Source: JAFGRR01 sp964563855 (GTDB lineage: Bacteria > Planctomycetota > Phycisphaerae > UBA1845 > Fen-1342). From it: DNA of 64,000 bases. The stretch is taken from assembly GCA_964563855.1 (NCBI GenBank), contig CAZLYU010000006.1, forward strand, positions 19,194 to 83,193, read 5' to 3'. The notes beneath the pieces are model-generated. The model was given only the letters and a program-made list of their open reading frames with translations, did no database searches and was not told the origin of the DNA. Made by a program: the position numbers and the translations under genes. The number at the start of each line of letters is the position of its first letter. Position 1 is the first letter of the stretch. Shown one piece after another: positions 9,159 to 17,435 of this stretch.

Positions 9159-9221
9159 GCTGCTCGCTAAGATCGCCTCACGCGTGGTCGGCGTGATCGC
9201 CTGCAAAAATGGAGCTGGAAA

Positions 9222-9881
9222 ATGCCAGTTGGTGTGATATTCGACATGGACGGCGTGCTGGTCGCGTCGGGACCGGCGCACGCCGCCAGTTGGCGTGTGG
9301 TCGCCCGTCGAGCCGGCATCGAGGTGAGCGACGAACAGTTCAAGCGCCTGTTCGGCCGACCCAGTCGCGACATCATCAAGATGTTGTGGGGCGACGGCGT
9401 GACCGACGCGCAAACGCGAACGATTGATGACGAGAAGGAGGCTGCCTACCGCGATCTCGTCACCGGTATGGTCCCGCTGACCGTCGGCGTCCGTGAATGC
9501 CTGCACGGTTTGCGAGAGGCGGGTATGCCGTTGGCGGTCGCGACGTCGGGCCCACCTGAGAATGTCGATCTCTTGCTTGATGAAGGGCGGCTGCGACCGT
9601 ACTTCGAAGCGATCGTGACCGGTATGGATGTGACCCACGGCAAGCCGGCGCCCGACTGCTTCCTGCTGGCGGCGGAGCGCATCGGGCTCGCGGCGGGGGC
9701 GTGCGTCGTGGTCGAGGACGCGCCCGTCGGCATTCAGGCTGCGAAAGCGGCGGGAACGAAAGTCGTCGCGCTCGTCGGCACCCATCCGGCGGAACGCCTG
9801 CAACAGGAATCGCCGGACCGGGTCGTCGAACGGCTCAGCGATATCACGCCCGACCTAGTGACCCAGCTTGCCGGCGCATGA
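9222..9881 (+). CDS. HAD-superfamily hydrolase, beta-phosphoglucomutase/phosphatase type
   Basis: A 219-residue cytoplasmic HAD subfamily IA protein with an alpha-helical cap. Motif I is FDMDGVLV (residues 7-14, nucleophile and acid/base aspartates), motif II VATSGP, motif III lysine in HGKPAPDCF, and motif IV VVEDAPVGIQAAKAAG. The DMDGVL and EDAPxGIxAAKAAG wording fits beta-phosphoglucomutase-like and sugar-phosphate phosphatases. The ATG at 9222 has GGAGCTGGAAA just upstream. It diverges from the glycosidase gene, which would suit sugar metabolism, but the substrate is not determined. It converges with the lipoprotein gene 12 bp downstream. Confidence 0.9.
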   Translation: MPVGVIFDMDGVLVASGPAHAASWRVVARRAGIEVSDEQFKRLFGRPSRDIIKMLWGDGVTDAQTRTIDDEKEAAYRDLVTGMVPLTVGVRECLHGLREAGMPLAVATSGPPENVDLLLDEGRLRPYFEAIVTGMDVTHGKPAPDCFLLAAERIGLAAGACVVVEDAPVGIQAAKAAGTKVVALVGTHPAERLQQESPDRVVERLSDITPDLVTQLAGA

Positions 9882-9893
9882 CTCGCGCTGCGC

Positions 9894-10544
9894 TCAGGGT
9901 TCTTTGGGGATCGTTTCTTCGAGGGAGTGCTCGTAGAAGATCCGTGCGACGTGCTGCGCCAGATCGCGGCCGAGCTTGACGGCTTCCGCGTCGATCTCAT
10001 CACGATCTGCGACCTCACGCTGGAGCCGCATCATCGTCAGTTCGTATCCGTCGCCGTCGGTCGGCCAGAGCCGTGGTGATGTTCCCGGAACGGTGTTGGC
10101 GTCTATGACCTTGACCTGTACGGCCACGCGCGGCTCGAGCGTTGGGTAGTTCGGCGCGCGACGCATCACGAACGACGTCACCTCGATATAGATCACCTGT
10201 TCGGCCCCGAGTTCGCGACCGATGCGCTGAATCGACCAGGACGCGTAGCCGCGCGCCGTCTGCCGAAGTTCGAGTTGCTCGGCGTACGGCGCGACCCGCT
10301 CGTTCACGTCTTGTTCTGCGAGCAGCTCGATGATTTTCTCATGCAGCCCCTGTGCAAAAAGCGGATGGACGTCGATCCCGGAGCGCGGTTCGATGATGAT
10401 CGCCAGCCGATTGGTGGTCGGCGTGAAGTGCGCGGGTTGCTTACGCTCGGGCGAGAGGTAATACGCGGTCGCTCCGATGAGTTGGCAGCCAGCGCTCCCG
10501 ACGAGCGCAGCGGTCAGCAGAGAGAACGCGAGCGAGCGGCGCAT
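9894..10544 (-). CDS. Lipoprotein of unknown function, second of a paralogous pair
   Basis: A 216-residue lipoprotein: basic start, hydrophobic stretch and lipobox LVGSAGC with the acylated cysteine near residue 20. It has no known motif that I recognise. It ends in a helix with LAQHVARIFYEHSLEE, closely resembling the end of the upstream neighbour (LARKFYDHEIE), and both contain an R-x-x-x-A-D/E-x-V-x-x-I-E segment in mid-protein. The start is the ATG at 10544, which overlaps the stop of the previous gene as TGATG; GTG 10547 is an alternative. The pair is probably translated together and may form a complex; this is inference. Confidence 0.8.
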   Translation of the reverse strand: MRRSLAFSLLTAALVGSAGCQLIGATAYYLSPERKQPAHFTPTTNRLAIIIEPRSGIDVHPLFAQGLHEKIIELLAEQDVNERVAPYAEQLELRQTARGYASWSIQRIGRELGAEQVIYIEVTSFVMRRAPNYPTLEPRVAVQVKVIDANTVPGTSPRLWPTDGDGYELTMMRLQREVADRDEIDAEAVKLGRDLAQHVARIFYEHSLEETIPKEP

Positions 10545-11185
10545 CACGCCTCGATCTCGTGGTCGTAGAACTTGCGGGCCAACTGCGTCGCGAACTGCTC
10601 CATCACTGCGCGGCGGACCTCACGGTCGTTCACGCCGTAGGAGCCGGGCCCGCCTTCAGGGAAGACGCTTTCGATGGTGGTGCGATAGACGGCGTCGACG
10701 TTGTCGCCGTATGCGGGGTCGTAGATGCTGACCGTGGCGTGGATGTGTCCGCGAAAAAGGTGCGGACTCTCGGGTTCCCGCGTGCCGTAGCGGGTGAGCT
10801 CGATGCGAAGCACACGGTCGGCTCGGAAGCGGCGAGCGTGGGCGGCGGGCGGCGTCTTGTCCCACGAGGGCTCTTGCTGTTGCATTTCCGCCACGGGCTT
10901 GGCCGGGACGAAACCGACGCCGCTGACATTGGGCTCGATCGCGGCTTGGACATAGCGGGCGAGTTCGTATTGCACGTGCGGGTAGTCGAAGAGTGTGTCC
11001 GCTTCGGCGCGGACCATGACGAGGACCTGACGGCCTGCGAGATGCGGGTACTCGGCGCTCACCTCTTTGGTTGGCGCCTCGCCCCACATCAGGAACGGAA
11101 ACGCCAACGCGCGACAGCCGATGATCGCGTGGCTGGCGGCGGCGAGCATGATCGCCGCGAGCGCGTATTGTCGACGGTGACGCAT
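10544..11185 (-). CDS. Lipoprotein of unknown function, first of a paralogous pair
   Basis: A 213-residue lipoprotein with a long N-region and lipobox-like ASHAIIGC, cysteine near residue 24. The ATG at 11185 follows GAGAGG at 7 bases, which favours it over an upstream start. The mature part contains LAGRQVLVMV, RADRVLRIELTRY and a terminal helix FATQLARKFYDHEIE shared in outline with its downstream partner. No enzymatic motif is visible. The family is unrecognised; similar lipoproteins in planctomycetes are usually annotated as hypothetical. Confidence 0.8.
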   Translation of the reverse strand: MRHRRQYALAAIMLAAASHAIIGCRALAFPFLMWGEAPTKEVSAEYPHLAGRQVLVMVRAEADTLFDYPHVQYELARYVQAAIEPNVSGVGFVPAKPVAEMQQQEPSWDKTPPAAHARRFRADRVLRIELTRYGTREPESPHLFRGHIHATVSIYDPAYGDNVDAVYRTTIESVFPEGGPGSYGVNDREVRRAVMEQFATQLARKFYDHEIEA

Positions 11186-11310
11186 GGTCGAACCTCTCGC
11201 GGGTCGGGTGGATTTCACAACGCTCGGTCGGCTCGTATTTTACGGCGTTGGGTGATGTTCGTACACGCCGGCGTCGCCGAGCGACGCGTTTGATTCAGGA
11301 GCCCGCACCC

Positions 11311-11721
11311 GTGAGCAGTCCACCTCCATTCGAGCAGTTTGTCACGTTCGTATATTGCCGCGATATCGATGCCGCCGCACGTTTTTATGGCGAGCTGCTA
11401 GGCTTGCCGCTGGTGCTCGACCAGGGTGGCTGTCGGATTTACCGCGTTGCGGCTGAGGCGTTCATCGGAATCTGTACGCGGCCGGATCGTGAGCCTCCGT
11501 CCCGCGATGCTTGGAACGTGCTGTTGACGTTCGTGACCGACGAAGTGGACGCGTGGTGGGCCCATTTGGCGGCGCATGACGTGGAGGGGGTGCAACCGCC
11601 GAAGCAGAACGACGAATACCAGATTAGGCATTGTTTTGTCCGCGATCCGGCCGGCTATGTGGTGGAGATCCAGCAATTCCTGGACCCGGGGTGGCCGCGG
11701 CCGCACTCGTCCGGTGCGTGA
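11311..11721 (+). CDS. VOC (glyoxalase/bleomycin-resistance) family protein
   Basis: A 136-residue single-chain VOC protein with two beta-alpha-beta-beta-beta units: FEQFVTFVYCRDIDAAARFY starts the first, DAWNVLLTFVTDEVDAWWAHL the second, and RDPAGYVVEIQQF ends it with the conserved metal-ligand glutamate in VVEI. The start is GTG 11311 with AGGAG 9 bases upstream; an upstream in-frame start gives an implausible arginine-rich leader. Members include glyoxalases, dioxygenases and resistance proteins, and the substrate cannot be inferred here. Confidence 0.85.
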   Translation: MSSPPPFEQFVTFVYCRDIDAAARFYGELLGLPLVLDQGGCRIYRVAAEAFIGICTRPDREPPSRDAWNVLLTFVTDEVDAWWAHLAAHDVEGVQPPKQNDEYQIRHCFVRDPAGYVVEIQQFLDPGWPRPHSSGA

Positions 11722-11792
11722 GCCGTGCAAAAGCGGACTTCAACAGGAGATAAAATCCGCGGGGCGCTTCCCACGCAACCGCAATTGGGTCA

Positions 11793-11798
11793 TATTAT
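11793..11798 (+). promoter_or_regulatory. Possible -10 box for the Rrf2 gene
   Basis: TATTAT (5/6 to consensus) lies 33 bp before the ATG in an AT-richer patch; the -35 partner is poor. Rrf2 genes are commonly autoregulated, so an operator may lie here. Confidence 0.25.
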
Positions 11799-11831
11799 CA
11801 GAGAGAAACCCCTTGGTTCGCGAGGTCGGTC

Positions 11832-12305
11832 ATGCTGTTTCACAAACCCGCCATTCACGGCATCTACGCGCTTTGCTATCTCAGCAAGCAGCCTTCCGAC
11901 GTGGTCACCTCCGCCGCCAAGGTGGCCGAGGCGATGCAGGTTCCACCGGAGCAGGCCGCCAAGGTGCTGCAGGCGCTCCAGTCGGGCGGCATGGTTTCCG
12001 CTTCGCGCGGGCGTAGCGGGGGTTATCGTCTCGCGAAGGCGCTCAATCGCATCTCGCTGCTCGAGGTGATCGAACTGCTTGCCGCCGGCGATGAGGACGA
12101 ACGCCTCCAGCCTCGCGACTGTCCCAACGCCAAGTCGAAAACCTGCAGTGCGTACGGCGGCATGGTGAGCATAAACAACCGCGTGCGCGACCTGCTCGCC
12201 CGCGAGACGCTCGCCGGCGTGGTTGGGGAGCTGTGCGAAGATCATGCCCGTACCGCCACGCCGCGCCGCAAGATCGTGCAACTGACCGGCGGCCGCAGCC
12301 GCTAG
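11832..12305 (+). CDS. Rrf2-family transcriptional regulator
   Basis: A 157-residue cytoplasmic DNA-binding protein. The N-terminal winged helix-turn-helix begins AIHGIYALCYLSKQ and continues with VTSAAKVAEAMQVPPEQAAKVLQALQ and the wing SASRGRSGGYRLAKA, all diagnostic for Rrf2/IscR/NsrR. The usual cluster-binding loop has only two close cysteines here (C97 and C105, DCPNAKSKTC); a third is distant (C135). IscR and NsrR use three cysteines in the loop, so Fe-S binding is uncertain. No iron-sulfur assembly genes are adjacent, so its target is unknown. Confidence 0.9.
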   Translation: MLFHKPAIHGIYALCYLSKQPSDVVTSAAKVAEAMQVPPEQAAKVLQALQSGGMVSASRGRSGGYRLAKALNRISLLEVIELLAAGDEDERLQPRDCPNAKSKTCSAYGGMVSINNRVRDLLARETLAGVVGELCEDHARTATPRRKIVQLTGGRSR

Positions 12306-12387
12306 GCTAGTGCGTCGACACGTGCGGGCTCGCGTTCCGCTGAGGAAGCAAAAGCGCGTGAGCGTTAGCCCGCAACGCTTTGACCCG

Positions 12388-13617
12388 TCAACACATCGTT
12401 GATCTCGGCAGATGCGCCGCCAGGTGCTCCCCCGCCAGCTGGGGCGCGACGTTGCGGTCGAGCATCCGCTCGGTCTCGGCGACGGCGTCGATCGCGGCGA
12501 AGCACGCTTCGTCGTCGGTCTGGTCGGCGATCGCGGTCACCAGATCGGATTGAGTGGGAAGCAGCAGCAAGCGAGCGGCGGCGGACGGATCGGAAGTCGC
12601 TTTCGATTCCAGGCGCGCCACCAGTGCGTCGCGGAAGGTCGCGCTCGTCAGCATGAGCACCAGCTTCAGCGCGTCGCGAAGCGCGTCGGTCGGAATTGTC
12701 TTAGGCGTCCGGCTCGACTGTTTCGAACGCCGGCCGGCGTCTGCGTCGTCGTCGTCGTCGCTGTCATCGAGCTCGGCGGCGGCGGCCAGCGTTCGTTTCG
12801 CCAACTGGCTCGCTGCATCGATCATCGCCTTCGCGAAGAATTCGGGGTCGGCCGGGTCGCGGCGGCGCAACAGCGCCGCGACGTCATCAAGCGCGTCGAG
12901 CAACCCGGTCAGCCGCCAACGCAGCGCCGCCCCGAGCCGTCCGCCGGAGAGCGTCGCCAGCGCCCGCGCGCCGTCGACGTCGAGCCCGGTTTCCTGTTGC
13001 AGGCGCTCGGCGACGAAGTCTGGCGGCAGCAGCCCGAACGGCACACGGTGGCAGCGCGAGCGAATGGTCGCGAGCAGGCGGTCGGCTGAAGTGGTCACGA
13101 GGATGATGACCGTGCCCGCCGACGGCTCCTCCAACGTCTTGAGCAGCGCGTTTTGCGCCGCCTCGTTCATCCGTTCCGCTTCTTCGACGACAAAGACGCG
13201 TCGATTGCTGACCATCGGCCGCAGCGCCGCAGGCTCGATGAGAAAGTGGCGAATGAGTTCGACCACCAAAAACAGTGCGGTGCTGCGGCGCACGCTGTTG
13301 TCGGGATGCAGCTTGTTCAGCTTGCGGTGGATGTGCTGAAAGTCCGGATGATTGCCCGACTTCAACAAGCGGCACGACTCACAGGCGCCGCAGGCGTTGA
13401 CCGCCACAGCCGGAATGTCGCCGAAGAGCGCGTTCTGGTTCTCGTCACCAATGCTGCTCAGACAGAGCAGCCGCGCGGCGAGCGCGCGGGCGGCGAACAT
13501 TTTTCCGACGCCTTCGGGGCCCTCGAACAGAAACGCATGCGGAATGCGGTCGTGCTCGATCGCGCTGCGCAGCGCTGCGAGTGCTCGGGGTTGGTGTAAG
13601 ACTTCATCCAAACGCAT
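12388..13617 (-). CDS. holB: DNA polymerase III delta-prime subunit
   Basis: A 409-residue clamp-loader subunit that helps load the beta sliding clamp. Seen: HAFLFEGPEGVGK (Walker A-like, near residue 33), a four-cysteine zinc module (CGACESCRLLKSGNHPD), NALLKTLEEPSAGT, and the TIRSRC sensor motif with the SRC arginine finger. It follows tmk with a 14-base overlap, the common tmk-holB arrangement. The ATG at 13617 is the first good start. An acidic run of aspartates (about residues 286-293) coded by a GAC/GAT repeat and followed by a basic linker interrupts the C-terminal collar region and looks lineage-specific. Confidence 0.92.
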   Translation of the reverse strand: MRLDEVLHQPRALAALRSAIEHDRIPHAFLFEGPEGVGKMFAARALAARLLCLSSIGDENQNALFGDIPAVAVNACGACESCRLLKSGNHPDFQHIHRKLNKLHPDNSVRRSTALFLVVELIRHFLIEPAALRPMVSNRRVFVVEEAERMNEAAQNALLKTLEEPSAGTVIILVTTSADRLLATIRSRCHRVPFGLLPPDFVAERLQQETGLDVDGARALATLSGGRLGAALRWRLTGLLDALDDVAALLRRRDPADPEFFAKAMIDAASQLAKRTLAAAAELDDSDDDDDADAGRRSKQSSRTPKTIPTDALRDALKLVLMLTSATFRDALVARLESKATSDPSAAARLLLLPTQSDLVTAIADQTDDEACFAAIDAVAETERMLDRNVAPQLAGEHLAAHLPRSTMC

Positions 13618-14311
13618 CGGTGAGCGCTCGCGAAACCTGGTTGAACACCGCATCGATTGAACGGGTGGCGTCGACGATCGCGACCGGCCGCGGGTAGACC
13701 TCGGCGAGCGTGAGAAAACCGTCGCGCACCGCGCGGTGAAACGCCAGCGGGCGCCGCTCCATCGCGTCCGCGGACGCGCCGTCGAACAACTCCGCCTGGC
13801 CTTTCTCGGCTTTCTTCCGCGCCGCGCCCGCCGTGCGACCGGTGCGCTGGAATCCGATTTCGGGCGGCACGTCGAGAATGATGGTCAGGTCGGGCCAGAC
13901 GTCTTGCACCGCTGTGCGGCCGAGCTCGATCACCGCGTCGCGCGGGAAGCCAGCCGCCGCCTGATACGCGCAGGTCGACGAAATGAAGCGATCGCACAGC
14001 ACGGTTTGGCCCGCGGCGAGCGCCGGGGTGATCACTTCAGCGACCAACTGCGCCCGTGACGCCATGAAGAGCAGCGTTTCGCAGCGTGGGTCGATCGTGC
14101 GCAAGTCATAGTTGAGCAGCAGGTGGCGAATGCGGTCGCCCATGTCGGTGCCGCCGGGGTCGCGGGTGCGCACGACGTCGGCGCCGCGCTCTGAGAGCCA
14201 GGCGTGGACGCGGTCGAGCTGCGCGCCTTTGCCGGAGCCGTCGGGCCCGTCGAGCACGATGAAGCGTCCGGCCAGGCCGAGGCCGCCGCTGCCGGTGGGG
14301 GTGTCGTTCAT
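13604..14311 (-). CDS. tmk: Thymidylate kinase
   Basis: A 235-residue P-loop kinase phosphorylating dTMP to dTDP for DNA synthesis. Seen: FIVLDGPDGSGKG (P-loop, about residues 17-29), RDPGGTDMGDRIR (DR(x)-like and dTMP-binding region, with DPGGT in place of the common EPGGT), CDRFISSTCAYQ, and LTIILDVPPEIGFQRTGRT. The LID segment carries an extra lysine/alanine-rich stretch (AGAARKKAEKGQAELF), making the protein longer than the usual 205-215 residues. It overlaps the start of holB by 14 bases, so the two are coupled. Confidence 0.95.
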   Translation of the reverse strand: MNDTPTGSGGLGLAGRFIVLDGPDGSGKGAQLDRVHAWLSERGADVVRTRDPGGTDMGDRIRHLLLNYDLRTIDPRCETLLFMASRAQLVAEVITPALAAGQTVLCDRFISSTCAYQAAAGFPRDAVIELGRTAVQDVWPDLTIILDVPPEIGFQRTGRTAGAARKKAEKGQAELFDGASADAMERRPLAFHRAVRDGFLTLAEVYPRPVAIVDATRSIDAVFNQVSRALTDAFG

Positions 14312-14336
14312 GATGCGTGCAGGATAGCGGGCTTTC

Positions 14337-14900
14337 CTACGCGCGGCTGTCCCAGGTGATGTCGGGCTGACCGCGCGTCAGATTCTCGTAACGCGCCAAA
14401 ACAAAGAGCACGTCTGACAAGCGATTCATGTAACGCAGCAGATCCGCGCTCAGCGGCTCGAGGGCGGCGAGACGCAGTGTGTCGCGCTCGGCGCGGCGGC
14501 AGATGGTGCGGGCGACGTGCAATTGCGCCGCCGCCAGCGTCCCGCCGGGAAGCACGAAGTTTTCGAGCGGCGGGAGCTGTTCGGTCAGTTGGTCCATGAG
14601 TTGCTCGAGGGCCTCGATGTGGCGCGGCTCGATGCGTGGGCCGGGGTGATTTTGCTTGTGCTGGTCGGGGATGCAGAGGTCGGCGCCGACGTGAAAGAGC
14701 TCGTTCTGGATGCGACGCAGAGGTCCGATCACTGCTTCCGCCGGGTCCGAGGCCAAGGCGATCCCGATCGCGGCGTTGAGTTCGTCGACGGTTCCGTAGG
14801 CTTCGATTCGGACGGCGGTTTTTGCGACGCGCTCCCCGTCGCCGAGGCTGGTGAGGCCTTCATCGCCGGTACGGGTGTAGACCTTGGTAATCCGCGGCAC
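14337..14900 (-). CDS. Cob(I)alamin adenosyltransferase, PduO type
   Basis: A 187-residue cytoplasmic enzyme that transfers the adenosyl group of ATP to cob(I)alamin to make coenzyme B12. Seen: TKVYTRTGDEGLTSLGDG at the N-terminus (ATP-binding), RIEAYGTVDELNAAIG, and near the C-terminus the R-x-x-x-R-R-AERDTLRLA helix and YMNRLSDVLFVLARYEN. These blocks separate it from the CobA and EutT types. The start is GTG 14900 with AGGAG 5 bases upstream; the frame runs on upstream without support. No B12-dependent enzyme lies beside it. Confidence 0.95.
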   Translation of the reverse strand: MPRITKVYTRTGDEGLTSLGDGERVAKTAVRIEAYGTVDELNAAIGIALASDPAEAVIGPLRRIQNELFHVGADLCIPDQHKQNHPGPRIEPRHIEALEQLMDQLTEQLPPLENFVLPGGTLAAAQLHVARTICRRAERDTLRLAALEPLSADLLRYMNRLSDVLFVLARYENLTRGQPDITWDSRA

Positions 14901-14974
14901 GACGACTCCTTGGTGCGTGCGTCCGCAGCGCCGCCGGAATTGCGCCGCCGCCGAATTGATTTGCCATGCTGAGC

Positions 14975-14980
14975 ATTGTA
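14975..14980 (-). promoter_or_regulatory. Possible -10 box for the adenosyltransferase gene
   Basis: TACAAT (5/6 to consensus), read on the minus strand, lies 74 bp before the GTG start in the divergent gap; the -35 match is poor. Confidence 0.25.
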
Positions 14981-15092
14981 GAGGACCCAGCGCTGCGCGT
15001 GGAATGCTGAAGCGTGGCGTCGTTCGGGTCGATATCAGCCGTACGCCGCGGTCGGCGCGGCACGTGGTAAAGCGCGCGAGAGGTCTGGTTCC

Positions 15093-15524
15093 ATGGACAG
15101 CAACTGGAAGAAGAACTTTTCGGACAAAATCAAGCAGGTTCACTCGCAGTGGGCCCAGCAGTTCGAAACGGTGATCGACGAACACATCAGCCCGGTGTTT
15201 GACGAGTTCTCGGAGTTCGTCAGCTCGCACGACTTCAAGACGTCGACGCCGATGCAGGAGCCAGGACGCCGCTCGTTCAAGTTCGAGATCGCGGAGAACG
15301 CGTATCTGCTGATGATTTTCCGCACACAGGGCGTCGGCGAGTTCCAGCTCGGCGTCGAAGTGTTCGCCCCGGGCGTTGAGCCGCAGAGCGCCAAGCAGAC
15401 CGAGCGTCTCTCGGATGTCACCAAGGCTTGGGCCCGGGAGCAGTTCCAGGATGCGCTCGATGCGTTCGTGACCAAGCTCGGTGCGCAACAGTCGGTCGAG
15501 GCGGCCGAGCCCGTCGCGGTCTAA
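15093..15524 (+). CDS. Conserved-looking hypothetical protein
   Basis: A 143-residue soluble protein with no signal peptide. It begins with an amphipathic, Trp- and Phe-rich helix (NWKKNFSDKIKQVHSQWAQQF), then a mixed alpha/beta core (RRSFKFEIAENAYLLMIFRTQGVG) and an Ala/Glu-rich tail. Balanced composition and codon use argue that it is real. GAGAGG lies about 17 bases upstream of the ATG at 15093, a little far for a ribosome site. I do not recognise the family. Confidence 0.75.
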   Translation: MDSNWKKNFSDKIKQVHSQWAQQFETVIDEHISPVFDEFSEFVSSHDFKTSTPMQEPGRRSFKFEIAENAYLLMIFRTQGVGEFQLGVEVFAPGVEPQSAKQTERLSDVTKAWAREQFQDALDAFVTKLGAQQSVEAAEPVAV

Positions 15525-15602
15525 ACGCGCGACCAGACGCACGGAGTCGGCGTGACTGTCGGCGCACGTCGCGCGGCGGTCGGGCCTTCACGCGCTGCGG
15601 AT

Positions 15603-15803
15603 TCAGTCGTCGTAAAGCACGCGATCCCAAAACGCCGGCGTCAACGATGGGGGGAACTTGCCGCGGCCGGCTTCGACGACCGGTATGCGCACGGCGCGCT
15701 CCGGACGACGTGCGTACTCGGTGAGACGCTCGTTGGTTTCGTCGATCATGCGCCGGCGCAACTCCGCCCACAGCACGACGTCTTGTCTGTTGGGAAAACG
15801 CAT
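15603..15803 (-). CDS. Small hypothetical protein, 66 residues
   Basis: A small charged protein (RQDVVLWAELRRRMIDETN in the first third) beginning 18 bp after the membrane-protein gene on the same strand. Balanced composition and tight spacing suggest a real second gene of a two-gene unit. The ribosome site is weak (GGTGG). The function is unknown. Confidence 0.6.
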   Translation of the reverse strand: MRFPNRQDVVLWAELRRRMIDETNERLTEYARRPERAVRIPVVEAGRGKFPPSLTPAFWDRVLYDD

Positions 15804-15821
15804 TCGACCACCGTCAGAACC

Positions 15822-16739
15822 CTACGAACGCCGCTCCTCAGCGTAGCGACTCAGATCGGCCGCTCCGCTCCATTGTAGCGCGAGCAGGCCGACGGCGATG
15901 GTTTCCGCCGGCAACGGGCGCACGAGACGCCAGGCGGGACTGGTGTCTAAGTGGGCGTATGCTTCGGGCACGCCGATCGTCGGCGCGACCATCGCGACCG
16001 CGACGCCGATCACGCTCAAGAGAATCGGCGTACACCACAGGATCAGTGGATGACGTCGTCCGAGGACGTATCGCGCGGCGGCGGCGCCCGCGGCGAAGCC
16101 GACGCCGACCGCGAAGTAGTTCTGGAAGTGGTAGATCTGGAGCACGTTCGGGCCGCTCAGGATCCAACTGACGATGGCCGCCACCACCAGGGTGATGACG
16201 CCCGCGCCGAGTGCGTTCGGCAAGTCGCTCCGCAAACTGCTCAGATGAAGCGTTTCGCGCAGGCTGGGGCCGCGCGGGTGGAGCATAGCACCGGTCAGGA
16301 TCGATGCTGCGAAGACGACGGCGAGCACGATTTGGTCGAATACGAGCGGAAAATAAGCCGTGCCGGACGGCTTCCCCGGCTCGGAATGGAAAAAAATCAG
16401 CCAATCATCGAGGTCGCCGTAGAACCAAACAACGATCGAAACCGCTGCCGCACTCACGAACAGCACGCCATCGACGCTGGTGCGACCGCGAATCGCGGCT
16501 CCGAGTAGCCCGACCAACGGTGTCGCGAGGATGAGAATCACCGCGGTCAAGACGGCCGCGGTGATCTGGCCGTCGTTCACCGCTGCCAGAACGAAGGGGC
16601 GCTCGTAGCCGAGTGGGAACGCGAAGCCGGGCAAAAGCAGATAGAGCAGGGCCGCCGCCGCCACGACGCCCAACCAACGTCTGGGCGTATCGAGCCAGCG
16701 AGGAATCGACCGCTGCTGAGGCGTAGAAACGCGTTCCAT
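15822..16739 (-). CDS. Polytopic membrane protein of unknown function
   Basis: A 305-residue inner-membrane protein with about seven hydrophobic segments after a basic cytoplasmic N-terminus (QQRSIPRWLDTPRRWLG). A conserved-looking aromatic loop FYGDLDDWLIFFHSEPG lies between helices three and four, and FQNYFAVGVGFAAGAAAARY marks a later helix. It has no transporter or enzyme signature that I recognise. The ATG at 16739 is the natural start. A 66-residue gene follows closely. Confidence 0.78.
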   Translation of the reverse strand: MERVSTPQQRSIPRWLDTPRRWLGVVAAAALLYLLLPGFAFPLGYERPFVLAAVNDGQITAAVLTAVILILATPLVGLLGAAIRGRTSVDGVLFVSAAAVSIVVWFYGDLDDWLIFFHSEPGKPSGTAYFPLVFDQIVLAVVFAASILTGAMLHPRGPSLRETLHLSSLRSDLPNALGAGVITLVVAAIVSWILSGPNVLQIYHFQNYFAVGVGFAAGAAAARYVLGRRHPLILWCTPILLSVIGVAVAMVAPTIGVPEAYAHLDTSPAWRLVRPLPAETIAVGLLALQWSGAADLSRYAEERRS

Positions 16740-16804
16740 GGGGGCAGACTAGCTTCTGGTCCGCGCGAATGAAAGCTGATCGATCCGCAGGCTATCATGC
16801 GGGC

Positions 16805-17290
16805 ATGCCGAAAAAACCGCAGTCGATTCCGGACGAGCGCTCCGACGCGCAAGCCGTCGTCACGTGGCGCGTGCATCCGGCGCGCTCGCAGCCGGTGCGC
16901 GGGCTGGCGGCTTCGGCGACGATCGGGGCCGCTGCGCTGTTAAGCGCGGCGGCGTTCGGCGCGCCGTGGGTGGCGCCGGTCGCGACAGTGGGGCTGGTGC
17001 TCTCGTTGCACCAATTCTTCTTCGGGGTGGACTACCGCGGCGACCCCATCGGGCTGCAGGCGAACGCGCTGCTGAGTCGGCGATACATTCGCTGGGCGGG
17101 CGTACGCCGCTGCAACATCGGACCGCGCGGCATGTGGATCTCCGAATCACCGGCGCCAGGCTGGCGCGAAGAGCGCCGCGGGGTGCTGGTGTTGTTTGAC
17201 GGTGATCGCGAACGCCGTCTTCGTCAGATGGGGCGGTGGTCGTCGGTCATCGCGAATGAACTCGAACGGCAGGCGGGAATCGAGAAGTAG
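16805..17290 (+). CDS. Small membrane protein of unknown function
   Basis: A 161-residue protein with two transmembrane helices (residues about 33-71) joined by a short turn and followed by a soluble, Arg/Trp-rich domain (YIRWAGVRRCNIGPRGMWIS and VLVLFDGDRERRLRQM). The layout resembles membrane proteins with a C-terminal PH-like strand domain, but no motif proves it. The start at ATG 16805 is chosen over one 36 bases upstream because the latter lacks a ribosome site; neither has a strong one. Confidence 0.65.
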   Translation: MPKKPQSIPDERSDAQAVVTWRVHPARSQPVRGLAASATIGAAALLSAAAFGAPWVAPVATVGLVLSLHQFFFGVDYRGDPIGLQANALLSRRYIRWAGVRRCNIGPRGMWISESPAPGWREERRGVLVLFDGDRERRLRQMGRWSSVIANELERQAGIEK

Positions 17291-17328
17291 GTGGGGGCGC
17301 TAGGGGGTGGTGCGTGGAACAAAAGAAA

Positions 17329-17354
17329 CGAGGCAGGTGCATTAACCTGCCTCG
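17329..17354 (-). terminator. Rho-independent terminator of the PEP-CTERM gene
   Basis: A perfect 10-bp stem (CGAGGCAGGT / ACCTGCCTCG) with a 6-base loop, followed on the minus strand by TTTCTTTTG. It lies 81 bp after the stop codon at 17436. This is the clearest intrinsic terminator in the window. Confidence 0.82.
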
Positions 17355-17435
17355 CTACGCGATCCAGTGAGAGTCAGGACTGGGTCGCGCGTCATGATGG
17401 CTCGAAAGGAGAGAGAGCAACTAGACGTTTGTATG

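Noticed and set aside
9093..9803. Upstream extension of the glycosidase frame to 9803
   Set aside because: It runs antisense to the HAD gene; the GTG at 9092 has a ribosome site and a signal peptide.
12749..12766. GTC/GAC triplet repeat
   Set aside because: It is the coding strand of the HolB aspartate run, not an independent repeat element.
14901..15542. Upstream extension of the adenosyltransferase frame
   Set aside because: It covers the opposite strand of the 143-residue gene; the GTG at 14900 has AGGAG and matches the family N-terminus.
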